Both the position numbers and the translations under genes were made by a program. This document shows, in pieces, positions 21,675 to 31,536 of a stretch of 64,000 nt of DNA (positions are counted from its first letter, which is position 1; each line of letters starts with the position of its first letter). Below the pieces are notes generated by a model. That model searched no databases, was not told where the DNA came from, and was given only the letters and a program-made list of their open reading frames with translations. The stretch is from assembly GCA_949825065.1 (NCBI GenBank), contig OX463859.1, forward strand, positions 10,441,606 to 10,505,605, read 5' to 3'. Source of the DNA: Odontocerum albicorne (Eukaryota; Arthropoda; Insecta; Trichoptera; Odontoceridae).

Positions 21675-22002
21675 AAAAAACCTAGTTGGCTTATTGTTAG
21701 GCGGTAATCTCTTCCAGCCAACCAGAGAAAAATAAACAAACGAAGTTACATATTCGCTTACATATTCATATAATTATTCACCTGTACAAAATTCATGACA
21801 TAATAAATAACGAATATAGTAAGATATCACCAATTAAAGGAAAAATAAAGATATGGTGGAGAGGAAAGAAAAATCAGGAGGAATGAAACAAGTTACATAT
21901 CAATAATGACTGGACAGTAAGAGTTTTTTCAGTTGCTTTTTAAAACAAGCCAATGGCGAAGCGAGTCTAACAATAGTTTGTAACTAGTCATTAAACAATC
22001 TT
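21675..22002 (-). mobile_element. LINE-A 3' end, reverse strand
   Basis: Minus-strand order: end of ORF (GACTCGCTTCGCCATTGGC, AAAAGCAACTGAAAAAACTC), then TGTCCAGTCATTATTGATAT, CCACCATATCTTTATTTTTC, TTAATTGGTGATATC and the tail TCTGGTTGGCTGGAAGAGAT...GCCAACTAGG. The layout matches the LINE-A copy at 44,950-45,540, so it helps define the family's 3' UTR. Confidence 0.72.
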
Positions 22003-22159
22003 ATTATTCGGTATAATGTATTTCATTGTCATCCCATATATTCTTCTCAGTGCACGTATTTATTTCTACACAATTTATTTGGCTTCTCTTAGTCTTTTCC
22101 ATGTCCACATAAGTTGGTTTAATGAAAATCAACAAAATATTACATATCAGTTCATTACA

Positions 22160-22335
22160 AAGACTTTTTTCTCTATACTACACATCCTTTTTTCTGTATA
22201 CTACACAGCCTTTTTTCTCTATACTACACAGCCTTTTTTCTCTACACTACACAGCCTTTTTTTTCTATACTACTAAGTCTTTTTTTCTCTACACTACACA
22301 GCCTTTTTTCTCTATACTACACAGCCTTTTTCCCC
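22160..22335. repeat. 21-22-bp T-rich tandem repeat, about 8 copies
   Basis: Unit TTTTTTCTCTATACTACACA plus GCC. It continues from a short sequence at 22,015-22,130 that resembles antisense LINE-C. Open frames over it are by-products of the repeat. Confidence 0.92.
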
Positions 22336-22499
22336 CTTTCACGTTTCTCTCCCATATACAAGTACGTATTTGAGTACCATGAAAAAATCAAAAACACATA
22401 TTAATCATCACCGATTTTCACGTCTATAAATCGTATAAAAATATATTTTCTTTGATGATCGTATATCGTAAATATCATCAGTATGTAGTAACAAACAAT

Positions 22500-22700
22500 G
22501 TAGTCTCAATACATTACCCCTTCCTTCGTGTGTCAACGCGTGTTAAGCCAATCAGAATGAATCTCTCACTTGACGTCGTGATTAAGTGCTTTCCGCTCTA
22601 GCGATCCTCTCCCTCCATCATTCAAATTTCCACGCCTGTTTTTCACAATGTTTCGATACATTTTAACAATGTAAGTACGTATGGTGTTAAATGCGAAAAA
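22500..22700 (+). promoter_or_regulatory. promoter-like patch with possible first coding exon
   Basis: A G+C-richer block holds GCCAATCAG (CCAAT-like, about 22,548) and TGACGTCG (CRE-like). It is followed by CACAATG at 22,645-22,650, a seven-codon frame starting MFRYILT, and a consensus splice donor GTAAGTA at 22,671. A short first exon coding a signal-peptide start is a common insect gene layout. No downstream exon was identified, so this is a candidate only. Confidence 0.28.
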
Positions 22701-23011
22701 TGTCACCTTAAATACCGTGACAAATACTGTGCAGTTTACCCTCTAGAAATACAAGGGGAAAATAATCAACTTAGTTTTCTTTTAACACATAGTTCTATTT
22801 ATTTTATATGTTTGGAGCACTTGTTTTTAAGAATACTTTACCTCATCTCAATTTTTGCAAACCATTTATAGACGGTCTTTTTTGTGTACGAGTATATAAA
22901 GAGTCTTTCAAATTGAGCGGTTTTTTTAAATTCTTTGATAAAACAGATGGCCTCGCAAAATTGCCTGGGTCTTGTGACATTTGAGGAGTGTACTATATGA
23001 CATTTATAAAA

Positions 23012-23500
23012 ATGGAGTCGTATACAATACAACAACGCGTTCAAATTAAGAATTATTTTATGTATTGTAATCTCCGGAAAAGGGAGGGTGACCCCTACAG
23101 AAACACCTATCAGGGAAGGCAACGGGAAACCACCCTGATTATCATTCCCAGGATATCACTATGGAGAGAGAAGGCAAACGTCTTGGCTGCGAAATATAAG
23201 AGACTGGACCGGAATGAGACGTGTGGAGGAGCTGTTCCGGGTCGCGCAAGACAGAGAAGCCTTCGCCAGAGTGATTGCCAACGTCGGGGGGACCTGACAG
23301 GGCACATCAAGAAGAAGAAGAAGAATCTCCGGAAACAGTGATGTTAATTGGCCACCAAGATCACGTGATCTGACACCGTTGGACTATTTTCTCTGGAGTT
23401 ATGTGAAAAGTCAGGTCTATAAAAATGACACCCAATCAATTCCTGAGCTGAAGGACGAAATTATGGCAAATTGTCATCGAAAATTTTGACAAAAGAGTGG
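23012..23500 (+). pseudogene. mariner-like transposase remnant
   Basis: The N-terminus MESYTIQQRVQIKNYFMYCN (23,012-23,071) is the usual start of this MLE group. The C-terminal block follows after the nested insertion: VNWPPRSRDLTPLDYFLW, YVKSQVYKNDTQSIPELKDE and NCHRKF (23,343-23,500). D in LTPLD is the third catalytic position. The first two catalytic regions are missing, so no activity is possible. Confidence 0.8.
23081..23323 (+). mobile_element. RTE-type retroposon nested in the mariner-like element, with TSD
   Basis: A 243-bp insert bounded by a perfect 12-bp duplication AATCTCCGGAAA (23,069-23,080 and 23,324-23,335). The 3' half codes RRQTSWLRNIRDWTGMRR and VEELFRVAQDREAFARVIAN, then a stop, the C-terminus of a lepidopteran RTE-like LINE. 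It ends in AAGAAGAAGAAG. The 5' half (AAGGCAACGGGAAACCACC) has no frame, so the insert could be a truncated LINE or a derived non-autonomous element. Confidence 0.88.
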
Positions 23501-23855
23501 ACATCTGTGGAGCTGCAAGAGGTGAATATTTAGCGGATATTTTTTTTTGTGTTTAAGTATCATACATTATATTTCAATGACCAATTAAAATTATTTTGAA
23601 ATCAAAGCAAATTGTGTGTTTTATTCAAGAATTAAAAAAAATAGATTTTGTAATTTATAAACTGGACAGATTAGAGGCCCTAGAAATTTCTAAGTCAGTA
23701 CATCGATCCGAACATCTGTTGAACAGCTATATCCCAAAAATCTCTCCGCTCTTGGCCGAAATCATCCCATGCCTCCCTCACCCCTCAGCCCCCAGCCGTT
23801 GAAGCGTGTATATCGATACCAGTTGGAACAGCATTTAGTCTTGTTTGTGCTACCC

Positions 23856-23992
23856 TGAAGATGAGGTGAAAGCCTTGGAACCGGTAGAGCTATACTGTCA
23901 CAAAAAAGTATAATAAACAGTGTTTGATAAAACTAAATTACAATGTCTTTAAACCTCCACAACGTTTAATGCCTCAACTATAAACAACACAA
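23856..23992 (+). mobile_element. SNAP-1 half element
   Basis: Matches the right arm of the 11.5-kb element: CTGAAGATGAGGTGAAAGCC, GGAACCGGTAGAG, CAGTGTTTGATAAAA. It also includes the outer part TGTCTTTAAACCTCCACAAC and TATAAACAACA that the other copies show on the opposite arm. It is not folded back here. Confidence 0.7.
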
Positions 23993-24129
23993 CAAAAAAA
24001 AATAGAATTAAAAAAAGCCGTTTAATTTGAAAGACCCTATATATAGTAATATACGAGTATTCTCGTATTCTCAATTGAGCCTTACATATAACTTTACGGA
24101 ATATACTCGCATGTCTGGTTTGACTTTGT

Positions 24130-24500
24130 AATAATTGTCCCTTATTTCAGACCTCCGCGAATGACAGTCTGGTTCTGATCAGAGCAAACACCAGGGCCTC
24201 GATCGAGAGCCTCTCAGTGGTCTGCTTGGTCCAGATTGATGAGTAGGGGTCGAGCAATAGATTGAACTTCGCTCTTCAAAGGGGTCTACTTAACGCGCTT
24301 CTACAATTTCTTTTTCAGGAACAAATGTTCGTATCGTACGGGAAACAACTAATCCTGGAGTGACGGCCGACTGTGGTCTACGTATGATGTATCATATTTG
24401 ATCATCCTTGCTGACTGCGAGAAAGCATTTTTAATTGTTGTACGCTTGGCGAAGCCAGCATGGAGCATACTGTTCTGTACGAGCAGTCTCTACTACCATA
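24130..24500 (+). pseudogene. possible R1-clade LINE relic
   Basis: One frame reads DSLVLIRANTRASIESLSVV, CLVQIDE, then GSSNRLNFALQ, which resembles the segment after the catalytic box in R1-type reverse transcriptases (D-ELxxxANxxL...W....KLNF). The rest is too decayed to confirm. Confidence 0.35.
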
Positions 24501-24574
24501 TAGTGCAGTATTTTTAGGAATCGTTTGCAATGCAGCTAAGAGTTGGTTACATATAAATTAGTTTGTAGTTGCTA

Positions 24575-24830
24575 AGATAATGCTGATTGGTTGTCAGCTG
24601 TGGGTGCTGTCGCCAAAGCTTTATAACATGCTTAATAACATATCGCCAAAGCTTAATAACATGCTCGGCAGCTTTCTCGATCTCTCAGGCGTGTTGCCAC
24701 CGGAGGAGTCCCTTTGGGTAGTTCCTTCTTCGTCACTACTCAAAGAAGATTACGATCTTCTAGTGTAGATCACGCTGGATGGGAACTTGTTTTGTCCCCC
24801 ATAACAGCGTGGGTGGAGGTGGGATCGATC
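24575..24830 (+). repeat. dispersed repeat shared with 43.0-43.2 kb
   Basis: CCACCGGAGGAGTCCCTTTG, GTTCCTTCTTCGTCACTACT, GATCTTCTAGTGTAGATC and TTTTGTCCCCCATAACAGCG recur in the same order at about 43,048-43,195. An internal 45-bp duplication (ATCGCCAAAGCTT...AACATGCT) is present at 24,610-24,665. The element type is unknown. Confidence 0.55.
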
Positions 24831-25970
24831 TGAACTATAACTTATTTGATTCTGACATTGTCTTATGTTTACATAGGTTAACCTGTTGATATTAGGGCGT
24901 CTAGCATAAATATGATTACAGCTGTGAAATGGTTTAAGGTACAATAAAAAAGACTTAAAAATACGAAATAGTATGAAAATAACACTCAGAACTATGCCCA
25001 TTGATGTGATTGACTCACTTATTTTACATTGTTTTTGTTTGGACGTGCACATGAGTCTAATTTGATCTATCACAAAATCAAAAATGTTGACAAACATTCA
25101 ACGGTGTGTTGGGTTTACTAAACAATTATATTTGCACCTTTCCTAAATAACGTTAAATAACATTTCTAACTGTTCCGCCTTCCTTCACTTCCAAAATATC
25201 TTCCTCCTCTTGAACGTGCAGCGAAAATATTTTCTGAAATTTTGAATATCCAAAGCTCTATTAAAAAGAGACAGCCCACGTAACAAAGTAATAGCCCATG
25301 ACAAGTTAGTTTTATTTATATTTTAGTTGTCAGGAACATAAAATCACATTTTTTCATAAATAGTTGGATTATATGTTGCTCCCATCAGCAAATTAAATGT
25401 ATAAAAAGAAAGCCTGATATCCTTCTTGGAGCTCAGATGGTAATGTCGCAACATATCTAGAAGAAACCTTGAAGAATAGAACCATTGGTTTAAACTTTAA
25501 ACCACAATTTAAAAGTAACAAATCACCTGCGGTCTCCACACCAATGATCTACACTAATGTTCCACATTCTTTCTTACTTTTTACCAGCGCACTGTAGAGG
25601 GATCTGAAAACCTCTGCTCCCATTAAAGACTTAGAGGCTTGTATTACTAATCTCAATATTCTACAAGCAGATTCATACAGTGTCTCTGCGTGAAGACTAA
25701 CTGAGAACCAAGTGTTCAATTAAATACCCAATTAATGTATTCTACTTTCTGAATCATTATACCATTCAGGGTATATATACAGTATTAAAAAAATAATGCA
25801 AGAAAGACAAGAGGTTACATTTCGAAATATTGAAGTTAACCCTATTTCCAAATAGCGTTCAAGTCGACTGAAGATATTTAAATGGCCATGGAATTAAAAT
25901 AACCGAGAATTCTTCATTACAGAACCAATATCGTTAATAAATAATCGTTTCAACACTAGATAAAGGAAAT
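24831..25970. other. unassigned A+T-rich sequence
   Basis: About 1.1 kb without a recognised feature. Confidence 0.45.
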
Positions 25971-25987
25971 TGTGATATTTTTAAATT

Positions 25988-26220
25988 GTGAAAAGATGTT
26001 GTCAGCTGGGGACGACAGCGTCGACGATACTGGTATCAACATGTACAGAGAATGAATACCACAAGAATTCCATACATAGCTCTGCATGGGGTGCCGGATG
26101 GACGGCGTCCACCAGGGAGACCCCCGAAACGATGGAGAGATAGCTGGAGCTCAGCATCACAGGACAATCCTGCAGTAACAGACTCTTGAGAGTCTACAGA
26201 AAGTTTAAGAAGAAGAAGAA
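25988..26220 (+). mobile_element. LINE-G retrotransposon end, with imperfect TSD
   Basis: Codes RRRYWYQHVQRMNTTRIPYI, GRRPPGRPPKRWRDSW and SASQDNPAVTDS before a stop, then AAGAAGAAGAAG. It is flanked by GTGATATTTTTAAATT (25,972-25,987) and GTGATATTTTAATT (26,221-26,234), which is a duplication with two single-base losses. Same family as 2,562-2,924. Confidence 0.78.
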
Positions 26221-26359
26221 GTGATATTTTAATTATAACATATTTCGTTATAAATGTCGAGGGATACCTATATATATTTAACTGTTATAAATGTTCATCA
26301 ACAGTAATCAATGGTAGCAAAACTGACAATACATAATAGCCCACTTTTATGAATGGAAG

Positions 26360-26770
26360 TCAAACATGAACTTGACCGAACAATGATAAGAGTAAGATTA
26401 ATGCTGTTGTGATCCGTGCACTAAAGAAAATAAGTGGTGTCAAAAAAAAACTGGAATTAAGACATCAGAAATTACTGCATGGATAAAATTTATGTTTTAA
26501 GCAAGAAGAAGCTTTAAGACGGTTTGAACATGTGGAGAGAAAGAATGACTAAGCGAGTACATAAGTTAGAAGTGCAAGGTGTGGAAAACCTGGCTGGACC
26601 GAATGAACCAGATATTTAAAGAAGGTCAAATATGAATAATACAAGATTGTGTATGATGAGATGTATTAATGTGGAGGAGGCGAAATCAAATTAAATCAAA
26701 TCAAACATTTGGAGATTTCTTCTCATTACCTACCCCGCAAGGGACACTGCGTGACCAACACATCACTGGA
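26360..26770 (+). mobile_element. LINE-C relic
   Basis: Pieces of the C-terminus in order: GACGGTTTGAACATGTGGAG, GGTGTGGAAAACCTGGCTGG, CCGAATGAACCAGATATTTA and ATGTATTAATGTGGAGGAGG. The CTACCCCGCAAGGGACACTG end follows. All frames are broken. Confidence 0.6.
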
Positions 26771-26788
26771 ATGAAAATACTAATGTTA

Positions 26789-26945
26789 TATGTTGTTTAT
26801 AGTTAAGGAATTAACGTTGTGGAGGTTTAAAGACATTGTAATTTATTTTTATCAAACACTGTTTATTCCACTTTTAAACACTGTTTATTCCACGTTTATT
26901 CCAAAAAAGTGGAATAAACCGTGTTTGATAAAAATAAATTACAAT
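26789..26945. mobile_element. SNAP-1 foldback element, copy with TSD
   Basis: A perfect 12-bp duplication ATACTAATGTTA flanks it (26,777-26,788 and 26,946-26,957). The left part reads TTTATAGTTAAGG...TTGTGGAGGTTTAAAGACAT and AAACACTGTTTATTCCAC. The right part is the inverted GTGGAATAAACCGTGTTTGA. The central segment of the 11.5-kb copy is missing. The TSD shows SNAP-1 is a mobile unit. Confidence 0.82.
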
Positions 26946-27020
26946 ATACTAATGTTAGTTCATATGACCTTGTTATTGATGGATTATCTAAACGGTTAAA
27001 ATCTATCACATAGATTTGAC

Positions 27021-27240
27021 GACCTCAATGGCCTAGTTGGTAAGACGCCTGGTTTCTGAACCGGAGGTTGCGGATTCGATTGCCGCTGGAACCTAGATTT
27101 AAAAAAATTAAATAAAGGGTTTCTGTGTGGCTTTCACTTAAAGCCTTGTAAACACATACATAGTAAAACATAGCCACATGGTTATAATTCCACAATGTTG
27201 TACTGTATACAAAGAAAGTGTTATACATGGTACGCTCGGT
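27021..27240 (+). mobile_element. SINE-1, full length
   Basis: Head GACCTCAATGGCCTAGTTGG with a perfect box A (TGGCCTAGTTGG, 27,029-27,040) and box B GGATTCGATTGCC (27,072-27,084), then GCTGGAACCTAGATTT. The body TGGCTTTCACTTAAAGCC is followed by a tail with GTTGTACTGTATACAAAGAA. The tail core is more diverged than at 4.9 kb. Confidence 0.82.
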
Positions 27241-27249
27241 ACAGCAGAT

Positions 27250-27352
27250 GTGATTTGTTTAGTAATAGTGGGTTCTAGTTCCGAGTTAGAGCGCCCTTGA
27301 GAAGAGTTTGCTCTCTAAATGGCGTTATACTCGTATAAAACTATCATTTGAA
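27250..27352 (+). repeat. family D dispersed repeat
   Basis: GGGTTCTAGTTCCGAGTTAG, AGCGCCCTTGAGAAGAGTTT, GCTCTCTAAATGGCGTTATA. This is the clearest copy of family D and is directly adjacent to SINE-1. Confidence 0.6.
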
Positions 27353-28290
27353 AAAAAGTATTAAGAGAGAAGATCCCAAATTTTGGGGGACTTTTATAAC
27401 CACAAAGTATTCAGAATTATATAAATATATGAAACAAATTGTCTCCTATCGGTTAAGTAACTGAAAAATAAACCAACAATGATACTATATCCGAGACTCC
27501 AAAGTACAATAATTCATTTTATCAAGAAGCAATTTGTGGTTTACCCGATCGAAAGATTTTGAGAAATCGTGACAGTGTTTTCAAGATCAAAGTGTTTTCC
27601 ATCATTCAAAGTTCTTATTTTCTTGAAGTCATGTTGATCTTCATTAACTAAATAGAAATCAATTGAAAAATGAGAAAATTGCAAAGTATTTCACTTACAT
27701 ATACTATTAATTACATGTTAAAAAAAACCTCTACTGAAACCCAACGCAAAAGTCCCCCATTTATTTATTTTATTGACAAGCTAATCCCAATAAAAAGCCG
27801 ATGTATTTACTAGCTTAATATGGCGCATTACTACTTTAATCGTCGAGTGGGAGTGATATTACATGAAGGTTTTGGTTCCCACATTAGGTTACTTCATGAA
27901 TTATTCATGACATCAAATTTCTATGTTAATAAATACATTAAATATTTAATCAAACACAACTATAAAAAATAGCATAAAAGACATAAAGAATCTAAAATAG
28001 AAGAAAACAATTAATGCTTGCTCACGGAAGATTTGCAGTCTCAGACTGACGTTGAAAATGTGAAAAGTGTCGGGTTGTGGACCGACATACGAGTAGACGC
28101 AGGCTTTTAATGGTATCCCTGTGCTTTGATAATGGAACGTATATGGCGATAATGATTGTAATGATAATCCAGAAATCCTGGTTCCATTTCAATCGGATTC
28201 AGGACATGTTTTGTTTTGAGTTTTTTTTTCATATTCATGAATTGTTTGACTAGCGTTTAGTAATCCTCACAATGAATTCTTAAAGCGTTC
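27353..28290. other. unassigned A+T-rich sequence
   Basis: No recognised gene or repeat. Confidence 0.45.
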
Positions 28291-28293
28291 TTA

Positions 28294-28508
28294 TAGTTCA
28301 GAAAATGTAGGATGAGTCCTGTGACAGCTCACAAATTTGGCCCAATACAACCTTGTAACGATGTTCAGTAATTTTAATTATTTTATCAACGTTAATATAA
28401 GCCTCAATTCTAATAAATAGCAAGTTATTTAGGTAAATACATTACATAAGGTTGTATTGGGGCCAATTTGTGAGCTGTCACAGGACTCATCCTAGAATTT
28501 CCGAACTA
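28294..28508. mobile_element. MITE with 61-bp terminal inverted repeats
   Basis: A 215-bp element. The left arm 28,294-28,356 and right arm 28,448-28,508 are near-perfect reverse complements (TAGTTC..., GGATGAGTCCTGTGACAGCT, GGCCAATACAACCTT class sequence). TA flanks both ends, fitting Tc1/mariner-type mobilisation. The interior is A+T-rich and non-coding. Confidence 0.85.
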
Positions 28509-28679
28509 TAGTATAGCATGTACGAGTATAAGGAACTAGTGCTGTACTTATAATTTATGGTTTTTATTTATTTTAAAAATAAAACAATGCGTATTAAAAA
28601 AAGCTTTGGACTTATTTAATACATAGTTGATGCTATATTTAAGGTTTTATTATTATAAAAAGACAATTTATAAATCATC

Positions 28680-28757
28680 GTTCAGAGAACTGACTCTCCT
28701 CAAGGATGCTCTAACTCACGATGTTGCCTCGGGTATAAATGCCTTATATAGTATGAG
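28680..28757 (-). repeat. family D dispersed repeat, reverse
   Basis: Antisense of GAGTTAGAGCATCCTTGAGG and GAGTCAGTTCTCTGAAC. Truncated. Confidence 0.5.
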
Positions 28758-28839
28758 TTTTTCAAACTGAAAAAAATGTTTTTTTTTAATAGTTTATTAA
28801 AATTTACTTTATACTCACAAATATATGTATCAAGCAATT

Positions 28840-29285
28840 TTCATGTCGGGGTAGGCAGAGAAGACATAGCGCCAGATGTTCATATCTCAACATACATCCT
28901 TAGGCTCCTCAATATCCATACACCTTCTCATACAATTTGTCTTTCTTCGTTTCCTTCTTTCAAAATATCATTCACCCTATCGTTGATCTTTCTCTCACAC
29001 ACCTTTCAATCAAATTTGCACCTTATATTCGTATTGTTAGTCTTTATTCTTTCATTAGTTTAACATGCCTACACCATCTGAGTGTGCTCTTTTTCATTTT
29101 GTCCAACACATCAGTCTTAAGTTCACATTCATCCCTAATCACTCCATTTTATAATCTGTCATACATTGTCCCCCCATGTATTATTTTCAATGCAACATTT
29201 CTATAGCATTTAATTGGCTCATGTCAATCATTTTGCGCGTCTTCATTTCATTTCCATAGATCAAAATTGGAACCAAAATACTATT
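28840..29285 (-). mobile_element. LINE-C relic, reverse strand
   Basis: Antisense landmarks: GGGGTAGGCAGAGAAGACAT (3' coding end), CACACCATCTGAGTGTGCTC (the 'TLRWFGH' region as ATGGTGTAGGCATG) near 29,070, ATTCATCCCTAATCACTCCA and GTCATACATTGTCCCCCCAT. The order is that of other reverse copies at 7.6 and 58.3 kb. Confidence 0.7.
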
Positions 29286-29689
29286 ATGGACAAACTATTC
29301 GCGAAATACCTTAATAGTTATTATCCAAACAAAATATAACAATTATTATATAAAAATTAAAACACAATCTATTTTATAAAGAAATTAAACAAATTCAACT
29401 AGGAATCGAAATGTCTTGTAAAAATCCCCGGTAATATTAAAATACAAAGTACTTAATATTCATATAGAATCAAATATATTTCTTTTTCTTAAGTGAACAC
29501 TTATTCTCACATGTTAAATAGTGTGTAATGTAACTACGAGATTAAATCCACTGCAAGTTCTATAAACTATGCCTCGCAGCGTTTTGTCACTTTACGCATT
29601 GTTCATTCTCGAATCCCTTATAAGTCGATACCGTCCTAGTCATGCCATGGCCTGTATCAATATTTACATCATTTAAAATAATATATTAT
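29286..29689. other. unassigned A+T-rich sequence
   Basis: Nothing recognised. Confidence 0.45.
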
Positions 29690-29835
29690 TATAATATAGT
29701 ATATTACACCTTCTTTGCATATAGTTTAACCTGGCGGGCTTATTGAGGTCATATAATATCTTTCAACCGATTAGAAAGATATTAAAACCCCTTATGTATC
29801 AACGCGCTGGTATCTTTTTTGAGCTCTATTGGAAA
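29690..29835 (-). mobile_element. SINE-1 body and tail, reverse strand
   Basis: Antisense of CCTCAATAAGCCCGCCAGGT and TGCAAAGAAGGTGTAATATA, with the body inside TTTTAATATCTTTCTAATCGG. The head is missing. Confidence 0.6.
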
Positions 29836-29911
29836 TTGAAATCAAACTCCCGTGTTCTCGAAACATCACATATACCTCAGATTTCGTCACGCTCATGGGA
29901 AACTGAATCGT

Positions 29912-30015
29912 CTCCTCAACGACATACGTGGCCTAGTTAGTAAGACGCTGGTCTCCAACATGAGGGTTACGGTCTTGATTCCCGATTGATCCAGTCTGGT
30001 TAAAAAGTTCGTCTG
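29912..30015 (+). mobile_element. SINE-1 head and body, 3'-truncated
   Basis: CGACATACGTGGCCTAGTTA, then AGACGCTGGTCTCCAACATG, a box B-like GGTCTTGATTCCC and the body GATCCAGTCTGGTTAAAAAG. No tail follows. Confidence 0.65.
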
Positions 30016-30382
30016 GTTACATGGTATCGTTTTACTTGCACGCGTTAGATATATACGTGTGTTGTTTCTTATTCACGAGCTGTAGTGTTTCCTTGAAATA
30101 TTTATATTTTTTATTTATTAATTTTTAACGGCCACAGCATTTACAAATATATTTTTTTATTACAAAAATTACACGAAGTTCTAATGAAAACTTTAATCAA
30201 ACCAACTCCAAAACATACCATGTTGCAAAAAACAACAAAAGTGTAAACCTTCAAAGATTGAACGTACAATCAAAACGGAAAACATTTATCTACTCGTATA
30301 TATACGAGTACATGAAACAGAAATAATAATTTGGTATAAGTAAATAAAAAATATGAATAAGAATTTTGCGTTTAATGTTGAA
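30016..30382. other. unassigned; contains a 20-bp palindrome
   Basis: A+T-rich. TACTCGTATATATACGAGTA at 30,291-30,310 is a perfect palindrome made of two opposed copies of the dispersed octamer TACGAGTA. Confidence 0.5.
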
Positions 30383-30915
30383 ACTATTTTAACGACGAAT
30401 TTATAATAAAATAAACATAATAAACAGAAATAAATTTAATTAATTAAAAACACTATTTTAACGACGAATTTATAATAAAATAAACGTAATAAACAAAAAT
30501 AATCTTAATTAATTAAAAAAAGTATTTTAACGACGAATTTATAATAAAATAAACGTAATAAACAAAAATAAACTTAATTAATTAAAAAAAACTATTTTAA
30601 CGACGAATTTATAATAAAATAAACAAAAACAAACTTAATTAATTAAAAAACTATTTTAACGACGAATTTATAATAAAATAAACATAATAAACAAAAATAA
30701 ACTTAATTAATTAAAAAAAACTATTTTAACGACGAATTTATAATAAAATAAACATAATAAACCAAAATAAACTTAATTAAATAAAAAAATTATTTTAACG
30801 ACGAATTTATAATAAAATAAACATAATACACAAAAATAAACTTAATTAATTAAAAAAACTATTTTAACGACGAATTTATAATAAAATAAACAAAAATAAA
30901 CTTATTTATTTTAAA
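30383..30915. repeat. 69-bp tandem array, 8 copies
   Basis: ACGACGAATTTATAATAAAA recurs at 30,392, 30,461, 30,530, 30,600, 30,659, 30,729, 30,798 and 30,867. Periods are 69-70 except one shortened unit (59). Units end in TTAATTAATTAAAAAA. Only the ACGACG core contains G or C. Confidence 0.95.
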
Positions 30916-30929
30916 AAAAGTCTGCTACT

Positions 30930-31245
30930 TCGCACGATTTTTTTTGAGATGACTGAAAAGTAGAACGGTATATTGAATGGCAAGTTGGAATAGGGAACAA
31001 AGTCAATGAGGCACCATAAAAGATTTATTTATATAAACTAAACATTGATGCATGAGAGTGAAACTTGGTGGTGTAACTTGATGGCACTAGATCCCTACTT
31101 CAGAGTTTCTTAACCCAAAGGTTCAATTACTGGGACCGGAGAAAATATTATCTGCAGGTCACGCTCTTCAAAATGTTCATATAATCAATTCAGATATATC
31201 GAAGGGGACTATACGAACGAATGAATGGGAAAAGCAAAAAAACAC
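30930..31245 (+). mobile_element. LINE-C relic, RT C-terminal region
   Basis: GGAATAGGGAACAAAGTCAA matches 'GNKVNG' of LINE-C (compare 50,066-50,085), TGCATGAGAGTGAAACTTGG matches 'LMHGSETW', and ATACGAACGAATGAATGGGA matches the 'VERMNE' region. Heavily decayed. Confidence 0.5.
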
Positions 31246-31439
31246 TACTATAAATTGGTTCTTGTTAAGCAAACATTGTTCATCAAAAATTTGCCACCCT
31301 TTTCGTTAGTTAGCTTAAATAATACCATCTCTCCGTTTCCCCTAACTTCTCACCCTTGACGCCCACTTTTTGACGGTGGTAAAATGATTTATTTGTAACC
31401 GAGTGGAATTAACTTTTTATTTATTAACCAGCAAAGGGG

Positions 31440-31460
31440 AGCGATGATGATGATGATGAT
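31440..31460. repeat. GAT microsatellite
   Basis: GATGATGATGATGATGAT, about six units. Confidence 0.9.
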
Positions 31461-31536
31461 ATGCGTGCGAAAAGCAAATATGTATGCAAATCTGGATATG
31501 AATAAAATGACTACTTGATTTTTATTATTTATTAAA

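Larger units (their letters stand above)
22893..24045 (+). mobile_element. mariner-like element, composite and non-autonomous
   Basis: Inverted terminal repeats of about 38 bp: left GAGTCTTTCAAATTGAGCGG (22,901-22,920), and right the antisense of GGGTCTTTCAAATTAAACGG (24,017-24,036). Both continue with a T/A-rich run and AATTC. Inside are the first about 20 codons and the last about 50 codons of a mariner-type transposase, so most of the gene is deleted. Two other elements sit inside it: a retroposon at 23,081-23,323 and a SNAP-1 half at 23,856-23,990. Confidence 0.78.

Noticed and set aside
22016..22373. Hydrophobic membrane protein frames over the T-rich repeat
   Set aside because: Overlapping frames arise from TTTTTTCTCTATACTACACA repeats; no independent coding evidence.
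27021..27095. tRNA gene, because of perfect box A and near-perfect box B
   Set aside because: The acceptor ends do not pair and the sequence continues into the SINE-1 body and tail. The same head recurs in many copies.
30383..30915. CRISPR array
   Set aside because: Direct tandem repetition without unique spacers; eukaryotic context.
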